NCBI RefSeq assembly: GCF_900636535.1
Contig: NZ_LR134289.1
Coordinates: forward strand, 1,302,001 to 1,366,000
Origin: Chryseobacterium gleum
Lineage (GTDB): Bacteria > Bacteroidota > Bacteroidia > Flavobacteriales > Weeksellaceae
Length of the DNA stretch: 64,000 bases
Direction of reading: 5' to 3'
Notes under the pieces: model-generated
The model's input: only the letters and a program-made list of their open reading frames with translations
The model's database searches: none
Told to the model about the DNA's origin: nothing
Position numbers and translations under genes: made by a program
In this document: piece after piece, positions 56,897 to 64,000 of the stretch
Numbering within the stretch: the stretch's first letter is position 1
How the letters are laid out: each line of letters starts with the position of its first letter

Positions 56897-59128
56897 TTAA
56901 TATTGAATATCTCTACTTTGGTTGGCAAATTCTTTTGAATTTTCACCTTTTTTTCGTCCTGTTTTTTCCACTTTGCAGGCACAAACTTTAAACTCGGGAA
57001 TTTTTGAAACCGGGTCCAAAGCATCGACCGTTAATTGGTTTGCAGAATTGACTCCGCCCCAATGATAAGGAATGAAAACAGTGTCTTGTCTGATGGTCTC
57101 CACCACATTTGCAGGAAATAATGCGCTTCCTCGTCTTGTAGAAACTTTAATTAAATCATTTTCTTCGATGCCATATTTCGCTGCCAGTTTTGGATGGATT
57201 TCCAATAATGGTTCGGGATACAAATCAACTAATTTCCCAATTCTTCTTGTCTGAGAACCGCTTAAATATTGGCTTACAACTCTACCCGTTGTCAACACAA
57301 TCGGATAATCTTCGTCTGGTTCTTCGGTTGGTTTTTTATAAGGCGTTGGGTTGAAATGCGCTTTTTTATCATTGGTATTGAAAACCTTGTCTTCCCAAAG
57401 TCTCGGTGTTCCGGGATGATCTTCGGTAGGACAAGGCCAGAAAATTCCGAGATTTTTTTCTACTCTTTCGTAAGTAATTCCGTAATAATCTGCGGCGCTT
57501 CCCCTGGATGCAACTCTTAATTCATTAAAAGTTTCTTCGCTGTTTTTATAATTAAATTTATCTCCTTCGCCTAATCTTCTGGCGAGTTCCATTAAAATTT
57601 CGCTGTCCCGTTTTGCTTTTCCGGGTGGATCAACTACTGCACGGATTCTGATAACGCGACCTTCTGCAGAAGTTGTTGTTCCTTCTTCCTCTTCCTGCAA
57701 TGAACCAGCGAGAATAATGTTGGCGTGGCGCAAAGTTTCTGATAAAAAGAAATCAATTCCGGCGTAAAACTCTAATTTTTCTAATGCTGCACGAACGTTA
57801 CTGTTATTTGGCAAAGAAACCAAAGGATTAAAACAAATTGAAAGTAAACCTTTAATCTCGCCTCGGTTGATAGCTTCAATAATTTCATAAGCACTTAAAC
57901 CTTTTCCGGGCATATCTTCTTCTTTGATTCCCCAGACATTGGCAACAAATTTTCGATGTTCGGGATTTTCGATGTCTCTGTTTCCTGGAAGTTGGTCGCA
58001 TTTGTGACCGTGTTCACGACCGCCTTGTCCGTTCCCTTGCCCTGTAATCGTCCCGTAACCGCAATAAGGTTTCCCGATTCTACCGGTTGCTAAAACTAAA
58101 TTGATACAGCTTGAAACATTTTGAACGCCTTTAGAATGATGTTCGATTCCACGAGCGTGCATCAGAAAACTTGTTTTGGCTTTACCCCACATTTCTGCGG
58201 CTTTATAAATTAATTCTTTCGGAATTCCGGTTACTTCTTCTCCCCATTCCAAAGTGCAATCTTTTACAGCTTCGGCAGTTTCTTCAAATCCTGAAGTGTA
58301 ATTATGAATAAAATCGTTATCCAGCCAATTATTATCAATTAAAACTTTCAACATTGTATTCGTCAATGCAGAATCGGTTCCGGGTCTCAATGGCAGATGA
58401 ATATCGGCAGTTCTGGCAATCGGAATCTGACGTGGGTCGATGACAATCAATTTGGCTCCGTTATCACGAGCTTCCCAGATTTTATGGGTTAAAACTGGGA
58501 AACATTCGCTCACATTTGCTCCGGTAATGATGATGACTTCTGCGTGCGCCAAATCTGCCCAACTGTTGGAAGACCTGTCCATTCCAAAGGCTTTTTTGTT
58601 TCCTGCACCTGCACTCACCATACAAAGACGACCGTTGTAATCGAGGTTTGCGGTTTTCAAAGCAACTCGGGCAAATTTCCCGATCATATAACTTTTCTCA
58701 TTGGTAAGAGAAACGCCGGACAACATTGCGAAAGAATTTTTTCCGTATTTTTCCTGTATTCTTTTAATTTCATTAATCACAACATCGTACGCTTCATCCC
58801 ATTCTATCGGCACAAAACCTTTACCTTCTACTCTTTTGTATGGCGAAAGCAAACGGTCCGGATGATTATCCTGCATATAGCGCTGAACACCTTTTGGACA
58901 AAGTCTACCCTCATTAAAAGGGAAATCGTTCCAAGGTTCAAAACCTACGACTTTTTTGTCTTTTACTTTTAATTGAATGCCACATTGCAAACCACAAAAA
59001 CAGCAATGCGTTTTTACCAAAGCATCAGGATTTTGAGGATTAGACCTCACTGTACCTTTGTTTGGATAATGTTTGTGCGGTCCGAAAACATTGATGATTT
59101 CGTCGGCTGTTACAGGTAATTTTGCCAT
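56897..59128 (-). CDS. Molybdopterin nitrate reductase catalytic subunit (NasC/NapA-like, cytosolic)
   Basis: 743 aa. The [4Fe-4S] motif C42-x2-C45-x3-C49-x27-C77 is complete, and NYDGRLC-like YNGRLCMVSAGAG gives the Mo-ligand Cys. GQGNGQGGREHGHKCDQLPG and LTTGRVVSQYLSGSQTRR are bis-MGD binding motifs. There is no Tat signal, so the enzyme is cytosolic, like assimilatory Nas, not periplasmic Nap. However, it is paired with membrane and Rieske subunits, suggesting quinol-linked reduction of nitrate to nitrite. A formate dehydrogenase is less likely given the NarK/NirK setting and the Cys ligand context. Confidence 0.85.
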   Translation of the reverse strand: MAKLPVTADEIINVFGPHKHYPNKGTVRSNPQNPDALVKTHCCFCGLQCGIQLKVKDKKVVGFEPWNDFPFNEGRLCPKGVQRYMQDNHPDRLLSPYKRVEGKGFVPIEWDEAYDVVINEIKRIQEKYGKNSFAMLSGVSLTNEKSYMIGKFARVALKTANLDYNGRLCMVSAGAGNKKAFGMDRSSNSWADLAHAEVIIITGANVSECFPVLTHKIWEARDNGAKLIVIDPRQIPIARTADIHLPLRPGTDSALTNTMLKVLIDNNWLDNDFIHNYTSGFEETAEAVKDCTLEWGEEVTGIPKELIYKAAEMWGKAKTSFLMHARGIEHHSKGVQNVSSCINLVLATGRIGKPYCGYGTITGQGNGQGGREHGHKCDQLPGNRDIENPEHRKFVANVWGIKEEDMPGKGLSAYEIIEAINRGEIKGLLSICFNPLVSLPNNSNVRAALEKLEFYAGIDFFLSETLRHANIILAGSLQEEEEGTTTSAEGRVIRIRAVVDPPGKAKRDSEILMELARRLGEGDKFNYKNSEETFNELRVASRGSAADYYGITYERVEKNLGIFWPCPTEDHPGTPRLWEDKVFNTNDKKAHFNPTPYKKPTEEPDEDYPIVLTTGRVVSQYLSGSQTRRIGKLVDLYPEPLLEIHPKLAAKYGIEENDLIKVSTRRGSALFPANVVETIRQDTVFIPYHWGGVNSANQLTVDALDPVSKIPEFKVCACKVEKTGRKKGENSKEFANQSRDIQY

Positions 59129-59141
59129 TTTATTTTAAATT

Positions 59142-60197
59142 TTAACCAAAATAAGTTCCAGATTCTTGTCGTGCTTTTAGATGTGCTTTTGCAAGCATTG
59201 CCCGTTTTCCTTCCGGGCTGAAATCTAAATAACTTTTCCCCTCTTCATTTTCTAAATCGAATCCCATTTCCTGGGTTATTTCTTTTAAATCTTCGATGTG
59301 CATTGAAGTTGTGTATTCGTCGCCTGTGTGTGGACAAGTTTGCATTCCACGGCGCTTTCCTTCTATTTTATAGATATTTGCACCAACTTGTGCCGGTCTT
59401 TGAAAAATGTGAAAAAACTTCCCGAACGGAATCCACATCAGAAACATTGCAACCGTAATTGCGTGTGTGATTGCCATAAACTGGCTCATTTTTCCTTCGA
59501 GATAAGAGTAATCAAACCAAATTCCCAAACCAGTGACGGAAACTGCAACGAGTAAAATCAATGGAAGCCAATCTCTTTCGAACCATTGTGTTGCGATTAA
59601 TCCCTCGTCTACAAATCTTCTGTGCATCATAATTAAGCAACCTATTATCACCATAATAGCAGTCCAAACCAAAATATGGAAAAGGATAAGTGCCATCACA
59701 GTATTAAGTGGAAAAGTCATTACTGTAATCCCCATCATATGGGTTTCATACATATCCGTTGTTCCAGCTTTTAACGTAAAGTGCATCCAGCCAAAGGTGA
59801 GCCCGAAAGTAACTCCGAAAGAAATTAAACATCCCGTTGCTAAAAGAAAGTGACCTAGCCATCGCATTCTTCCTCTTGGCATAATAAACCTTTGAAAGAG
59901 AATGTTGCGTACAGAAAGACGAATCACCTCTTTCATATAGATTGGATAATCTTTACTGAAGATAAATTCCCAGGTGCGTTTCCAATACTTTTGTGTAGCC
60001 GGACGCTGCTTCCAAACAGAATGATGGTAAACTACGCCAAAGGTCATACTTATTGTTCCGAAAAAGTATATGATCAAGGCTGCGTCAAAATTCTGTAAAT
60101 TCAGAGAGCCTATCACTGTGATAGCAATTACAACGAACGTTGCAATAATAGCATTGAAAAATGCTTTCTTATTTATATTTGTAAAAATACTGAACAT
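59142..60197 (-). CDS. Polytopic membrane subunit of the nitrate reductase module (NarI-like)
   Basis: Start set at MFSIFTNINKKAFFNAII (60197). 351 aa with about six TM helices (FVVIAITVIGSL, LIIYFFGTISMTFG, WLGHFLLATGCLISFGVTFG, FPLNTVMALILFHILVWTAI, WLPLILLVAVSVTGLGIWF, FMAITHAITVAMFLMWIPFG). Helix-embedded His (WLGHFLL, ITHAITVA, FHIL) could bind two b haems, as in NarI or the HdrE group. The soluble tail has GMQTCPHTGDEYTT. It probably oxidises quinol and feeds the Rieske and ferredoxin subunits. First gene of the operon. Confidence 0.78.
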   Translation of the reverse strand: MFSIFTNINKKAFFNAIIATFVVIAITVIGSLNLQNFDAALIIYFFGTISMTFGVVYHHSVWKQRPATQKYWKRTWEFIFSKDYPIYMKEVIRLSVRNILFQRFIMPRGRMRWLGHFLLATGCLISFGVTFGLTFGWMHFTLKAGTTDMYETHMMGITVMTFPLNTVMALILFHILVWTAIMVIIGCLIMMHRRFVDEGLIATQWFERDWLPLILLVAVSVTGLGIWFDYSYLEGKMSQFMAITHAITVAMFLMWIPFGKFFHIFQRPAQVGANIYKIEGKRRGMQTCPHTGDEYTTSMHIEDLKEITQEMGFDLENEEGKSYLDFSPEGKRAMLAKAHLKARQESGTYFG

Positions 60198-60254
60198 GTG
60201 CAAAGTTTTAAATGATAACTCACTTACAATCAAGAACCACTTTTTTTTCTTAAA

Positions 60255-60262
60255 CAAAGATA
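60255..60262 (-). promoter_or_regulatory. -7 promoter box of the nitrate reductase operon
   Basis: Minus-strand TATCTTTG, exact TAnnTTTG and identical to the narK box. It lies 58 bp upstream of the chosen start, and the palindrome ends 15 bp further upstream. Confidence 0.6.
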
Positions 60263-60277
60263 CAATAACCAATTTTT

Positions 60278-60301
60278 AAATAAGATACAGATGTCTTATT
60301 T
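60278..60301. promoter_or_regulatory. Operator palindrome upstream of the nitrate reductase operon
   Basis: AAATAAGA, 8 bp, TCTTATTT: eight-base perfect arms with the same spacing as the sites at 27452 and 36523. Confidence 0.8.
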
Positions 60302-60435
60302 AAAATCATTCAAAATAAATGATGTAAATAATATAAAATACCTAATTGATTAACAATAACTTGTATTTAATATGATTTACATCATATTTTAAAAATGAGT
60401 TGAAATTTCCCTTTTAATCTAGTTCCTATAAAAAA

Positions 60436-60455
60436 AACACCTCAAAAAAGGTGTT
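60436..60455 (-). terminator. Rho-independent terminator of the Crp-family gene
   Basis: AACACCT and AGGTGTT form a perfect 7-bp stem with 6-nt loop. On the minus strand it is followed by a run of eight T, 20 bp past the gene's stop. Confidence 0.85.
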
Positions 60456-60475
60456 AAATGATGATAATATAAAAG

Positions 60476-61155
60476 TTAAACAAAATCTAACTTCAATTTC
60501 TCTAAGTCTGCAATCTTTATTCGTTTTCCTGAAAATATGAGGATATTTTCGTTTACCATTTCTGAAATTACCCGGTGCATAGTTTCATAGGTTGTTCCTA
60601 TATATGCCGCCAAATCTGTCTTGGTTAGTTCAGCTTTTAAAACATTGTCTTTATCAAGTCCTAAATGATCAATAAGATATAAAAGGTTAATGATAAAACG
60701 TTTCTTTACAGACAACTGAAATAAACTTGCCATCTTTTGTTCAGACCAGTGCAGTTCCTCTGCGTAAAACATCATCAATTCATAAGCAAAGTATTATTGG
60801 TTTTCAACAAGGTTTTAAAAAAATCCAGTTCTACAAAGCAGAGAACAGAATCTATCATTGCCGTGGCAGAAATTGGAGAAAGTAAATTAGCCGTCGAAAT
60901 TCCGCGGTGTCCGACTATATCGCCTTTTTTACCAAATCTCACAATCATTTCACGCTCTTCCCAATGCTTATGAACTTTTACAAAACCATCCTGTATAAAG
61001 TAAACTCCTGACATCTCATTCCCTTCCTCTATGAATTTTTGCCCCTTTTTAACCTTGATCAAAAACCTTTTTAGGTCAATCATCTGCCACCAATCCTGCG
61101 TTATGTTTTGACACATAAAACACGTATGACTACATTCACTTAATTTTTTATTCAT
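60476..61155 (-). pseudogene. Crp/Fnr-family regulator, frameshifted
   Basis: From MNKKLSECSHTCFMCQNI (61155) the frame covers the cyclic-nucleotide-like sensor domain (KVKKGQKFIEEGNEMSGVYFIQDGFVKVH, GDIVGHRGI) and stops at 60775. The other frame from 60778 supplies the rest, MMFYAEELHW and the DNA-binding domain LTKTDLAAYIGTTYETMHRVISEM. Restoring one T at AATTGATG gives about 227 aa. The N-terminal CSHTCFMC is Cys-rich as in FNR-like FeS sensors. It may control the nitrate reductase operon next door. Sequencing error or true mutation cannot be told. Confidence 0.8.
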
Positions 61156-61244
61156 AGTTGAAAACTGAAGGATGTACTGCAAATGTAGATGAATACACTT
61201 TGAATAACAAATAAACACATTAAAATGCGTCTTGGCTTAAAAGA

Positions 61245-61613
61245 TTAGTGAAGAAAATATTTGTTTAATATTTCTCCAGATCTTAAATCTTTTAATATTT
61301 GATTCGTTTTTAACTTATCGAGTCCACCTAAACTTGAAATCCATTTTCCAGTTTTAATGAAATCTAGAATATTTAATGATTCAGGGTATTTTCTTTGGAT
61401 TTGTTTTTCATTCAAACCCGTGTACAAAGCGACTTTTAAACGAAATTTTTTTTACGATATTTATTAAAATTAGCAATTCCAAACAACTCCATTCTCCACC
61501 CATAAAAATTACACATGTAATTGTTTCACTATATTTTAAAAGTAATTTTTCAAACGTCTCGGGATTTAGTATTTTTCCATTTTCTGGATTCCAGAGATGC
61601 TCAGAATGACAAA
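61245..61613 (-). pseudogene. nrdG: 3' remnant of anaerobic ribonucleotide reductase activase (nrdG)
   Basis: Two minus-strand frames join into a NrdG C-terminal part: LCHSEHLWNPENGK, TFEKLLLKYSETITCVIFMGGEW, then after a run of eight A (complement of 61446-61453) VALYTGLNEKQIQRKYPE, DFIKTGKWISSLGG and KTNQILKDLRSGEILNKYF. The radical SAM Cys motif is cut at its last Cys: text upstream of CHSEHLW is serine-recombinase code on the other strand. The gene is therefore truncated at the junction, and also frame-broken. Confidence 0.7.
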
Positions 61614-62269
61614 GAGGAAAGAAAAATGTTTATTATTACTACCATTGTAATTCCAAATGTGGTTACAGGCATAGTTCCAGTAAAGTAAACTTGGCATTTG
61701 AAAATGAACTCCCTAAATACGAATATCATGATGGAATTAATAAATTACTAAAAGAAGTCATCTTAACAAATTTTAAATACATACAGAAAAATATTGATCT
61801 TCAGAAAAAAGAAATTTCTGAGCAGATTGTTAATTTGAATAATCGTTTAGATAGCGCAAGAGAAAAATATTTACAAGATCGATTAGATTTTGATGATTAT
61901 CAGATTATCAAAAATGAAAGTAAGCAGAAAATTGATAATTTAGAAATGGCCTTGCAAAATCAAAAACTTTCAAGTAAAAATACTGATATAAAAGTTAAAC
62001 TTGAACAAGTACTGGATATTTTGCCAAACCTTTCTCAACTGTATATAAAAGGCGATAATTATACAAAAAGTTCGATATTGTGTTCGATATTGGCTGAAAA
62101 ATTGGAATTTCAAGAAACAGCATTTCGAACACCTAAATTGAATTCAGCATTAGCTCAAATACTATTGATTAGCAATCAATTACGAAGTAAAAAAAAAGGA
62201 AAAACCACTCCTAAAAGTAATTTTTCCCGCCAAGTGACTCAAAGGTACATTTTCCAAAAAATTTTGTAG
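61613..62269 (+). pseudogene. Serine recombinase remnant (zinc ribbon to C-terminus)
   Basis: The plus frame reads VYYYYHCNSKCGYRHSSSKV, the second half of the recombinase zinc ribbon (compare YPYYHCDNRCKIRI in the intact enzyme at 24453-25940), then a coiled coil of about 190 residues. The catalytic domain is missing because the sequence turns into truncated nrdG at about 61613. A TTG at 61691 opens the longest frame but is surely internal. The end runs into repeat copy C. Confidence 0.75.
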
Positions 62270-62312
62270 AAGATTTAAATGAAATTGCGAAACTCGTAGT
62301 ACTCTTGCCATA
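62232..62312 (+). repeat. Diverged third copy (C) of the island boundary repeat
   Basis: AAGTGAC, then CATTTTCC and TTTTGTAGAAGATTT, TTGCGAAACTC align with the copies at 5236 and 26276. The frame HFPKNFVEDLNEIAKL agrees with HFPNTFVEDLDKLAKL of copy A while codon third positions differ. It follows a small hairpin (GGAAAAA / TTTTTCC), as the other copies do. Confidence 0.6.
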
Positions 62313-62494
62313 TTAAATCTACAATGAGCAAAGTAACAAAAAGAACAAAGTTAAAAATTATATTATTTCTACTCTGCATAATCTAACTAGGGAGCGAAGC
62401 GATTTTCTGAAAAAACTAATTAAGCAGACAAAAAATACAATTCTTAGCTAGTTCCGTTAAAAGTTCAATGATGAATAAATTTAAAATTAAGAAA
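62313..62494. other. Intergenic stretch after repeat C
   Basis: 182 bp, AT-rich, nothing recognisable except a short 20-codon ORF. Confidence 0.3.
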
Positions 62495-62716
62495 TTAATC
62501 TTTATCTAATAAAAAATCTCTAATTGTAATTTTTGCAAGTGCATGAAGAAATTCTAAAATTTCAGAAGCCTCGTCTTTTGAGACACTTATCCCAGAATCT
62601 TTAAGTATTTTAATTGCTTGATCCAAGGATATTTCACGAAACTTCATAAATGATGACAGATCAGATTTGTTTGAACTGTCGATAAATAATTGTTTATTTA
62701 TTTTGCCGTTAGACAC
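62495..62716 (-). CDS. Small protein, relative of the recombinase-linked 60-aa protein
   Basis: 73 aa. ISLDQAIKILKDSGISVSKDEA and SEILEFLHALAK match the protein at 25927-26109 over its core. Here it is on the opposite strand to the recombinase remnant and has an extra 25-residue N-terminus. Function unknown. Confidence 0.65.
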   Translation of the reverse strand: MSNGKINKQLFIDSSNKSDLSSFMKFREISLDQAIKILKDSGISVSKDEASEILEFLHALAKITIRDFLLDKD

Positions 62717-63184
62717 TATTGATTATTATTTATTTAAAAGAAAGAGACTTACTTTCCATCAATTATAAAAGTTGTTGATAAAAGCTTACAATTCTCTTTT
62801 AATTCTCAATAAAAATCGACAATAAATCCGAAAGAAAATACTATCATTAAGATCAAAATATTATTCAAGATTCATATGGTATAACAATGTCTTGATAGAG
62901 ATGATTTTGGTATAAAGAATAATATTCTAGATATAGAAAGACTAAGATTATGGCTACAAAAAATCCTCTAAAGCTATCGTTGTTATAGGATTAATATTGT
63001 CAAAACGTCGCCAAAATGATGTAGCATTTTATCTAATTGCACGTCCCATTACCAATATTGTTAAAAATTGTAAATACGCTGGAATATTTTATGCAGAATT
63101 GCTGGCACTTGATATATTTTAACTCCTAGCCTGTAATAGCCAAAATATCTAAGTATTTTATGCATTTTCAAATATAGAAACAGT
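62717..63184. other. Non-coding or decayed stretch
   Basis: AT-rich with broken short frames on both strands; nothing I can name. Confidence 0.3.
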
Positions 63185-64000
63185 TTAAGCCTTTCCTCTA
63201 AGCTTGAAAAAGTCATCCGGCATGGCTTTGATATCTTCATTATCATCAAAGTTTGTAGACTTTAAAAATTGGGTAATAAAATCTCCATTCTTTACTACAT
63301 CAGTTTTGACAAAAGTATCTCTAAAAGAAGGATAATTAGGAACGATAACATTCTCGTTAAATTTGCTTTTTTTTCAAGGCATATTCTTTAAGGCATTTAA
63401 CTAAATCAAACTGGTTATTATAATATATTAATTCAACCAAAGAATTTAAGTCAAGCATTGTTAAATTATGAACTTTCTTAAAGCCAGTGTCTAATTCTTT
63501 CATTTTTTCAGACATTTTAATTCCTAAATAATGTTCTAATGAAGGGATATTATAAAACGCATTTGAAACAACCAAAACTGGGTATATTTCAATAGTATGG
63601 GTTTTAATTTTTTTATTGATGATAAATTCATCAAAATAGCTATTACCTTTGAGTCTTTTAATCATTGAAATTAATTGAGAAACACCTTTCTTTTCAACAA
63701 AATTTTTATCTAATATTTTCTCAACCTCATCGTAGTTATAAATGGAATCCAATTTATTGATACTTTCATAATCCTTAAATTCAAATAAGAAAATATGCCT
63801 ATTATTAAATATCATACCATCTATCAATGACTTATCAGTATCATTAAATATAATTTTGTAATATTTATTTTTTAAAGACTGTTGAATAAGGTTTCTGAAT
63901 AATATCTCTTCTCCACCCTTTTCAGCATATTCGGAGGAGAAATCATTATAAGAATTAAAAGCATTATATTCTTCAGTCAAAAACTGGAAAGCTTTGAACT
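63185..64000 (-). pseudogene. PD-(D/E)XK nuclease-like protein, 5' end off the window, possible frameshift
   Basis: The frame is open to the window edge (FKAFQFLTEEYNAFNSY...), so the N-terminus is missing. KSLIDGMIFNNRHIFLFEFKDY has the D...ExK arrangement of PD-(D/E)XK nucleases, with a following helix-rich part. It stops at 63357, but after a run of eight A (complement of 63367-63374) the next frame continues SKFNENVIVPNYPSFRDTF, TDVVKNGDFITQFLKSTNF and ends at 63185, so a 1-bp indel probably split it. A C-terminal nuclease domain of a larger defence or AAA-ATPase protein is possible. Confidence 0.6.

Noticed and set aside
59142..60272. Longer start of the membrane subunit at 60272
   Set aside because: The extra 25 residues run through the -7 box TATCTTTG region; MFSIFTNINKK at 60197 gives a better-placed start.
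61585..61612. GGATTCC...CAGAATGACAAAG resembles half of a dispersed REP-type repeat
   Set aside because: On the minus strand it reads LCHSEHLWNPENGK in frame with NrdG sequence, so coding explains it.
63061..63249. 62-codon minus-strand frame
   Set aside because: It is out of frame with the conserved tail of the nuclease-like gene over the same bases, and has no sensible composition.
1..64000. CRISPR arrays, rRNA and tRNA genes
   Set aside because: No regularly spaced repeats and no rRNA or clear tRNA cloverleaf were seen by eye; a covariance search could still find a tRNA.

Overview
The window most likely comes from a flavobacterium of the Chryseobacterium/Weeksellaceae type. The DNA is AT-rich, promoters fit the Bacteroidetes -7 box TAnnTTTG, lipoproteins are abundant, and the accessory genes (SUMF1-like protein next to nirK, DUF438, quinol-type NorB, a nitrate transporter with a loop insert, a TonB receptor) fit that phylum. 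Assignment rests on protein style only; no rRNA, tRNA or CRISPR array was seen.

Layout. (1) 1-4755, minus strand: heavy-metal RND efflux (small exported protein, CzcA-type pump, TolC-like outer-membrane protein cut by the window edge). (2) About 5.2-26.5 kb: a roughly 21 kb accessory island between imperfect direct repeats (5236-5386 and 26276-26472), with a large serine recombinase at its right end. Its cargo looks like stacked anti-phage defence: a four-gene minus-strand operon (2151-aa nuclease/STAND NTPase, 233-aa unknown, PIN-domain protein, 980-aa helical protein), a frame-split small gene, an AAA ATPase ending in a HEPN-like RNase motif, and a Gabija-like pair (OLD/TOPRIM nuclease plus UvrD-like helicase). 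The four-gene operon is the best candidate for an undescribed system. (3) 26.6-32.9 kb: VOC protein, two nitrate/nitrite transporters, a cytochrome c'-like protein, a frameshifted porin and an Rrf2 regulator. (4) 32.9-47.8 kb, minus strand: a 600-aa unknown, a polytopic haem-copper-like protein, ModABC molybdate import, hemerythrin and DUF488 proteins, quinol NO reductase, a di-iron repair protein, cytochrome c, SCO, NirV-like protein, copper nitrite reductase, a second Rrf2 regulator and a DUF438-PAS sensor. (5) 47.9-61.2 kb, minus strand: molybdenum cofactor synthesis (moaCB, moaE, moeB, moaD, mobA, moeA, moaA) and a nitrate reductase module (cytosolic Mo subunit, four-cluster ferredoxin, Rieske protein, polytopic membrane subunit), then a Crp/Fnr regulator. 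(6) 61.2-64 kb: debris (nrdG remnant, serine-recombinase remnant, third repeat copy) and the end of a PD-(D/E)XK nuclease-like gene.

Together regions 3-5 encode a compact partial denitrification pathway: nitrate uptake, nitrate to nitrite (Mo enzyme, with Mo uptake and cofactor synthesis alongside), nitrite to NO (NirK), NO to N2O (qNor), plus NO/iron-sulfur damage repair. No nosZ is in the window. A shared palindrome, AATAAGA-N8-TCTTATT, sits upstream of narK, the HmuY-like/haem-copper genes and the nitrate reductase operon, with a lengthened version upstream of the DUF438 sensor. This suggests one regulon, perhaps run by one of the two Rrf2 proteins.

Several genes carry single-base frameshifts, nearly all in short homopolymers (17.55, 31.64, 39.90, 51.09, 60.78, 61.45, 63.37 kb). 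Sequencing indels could explain most of them, but the TonB receptor (large internal deletion) and the winged-helix gene (in-frame stop) look truly decayed.
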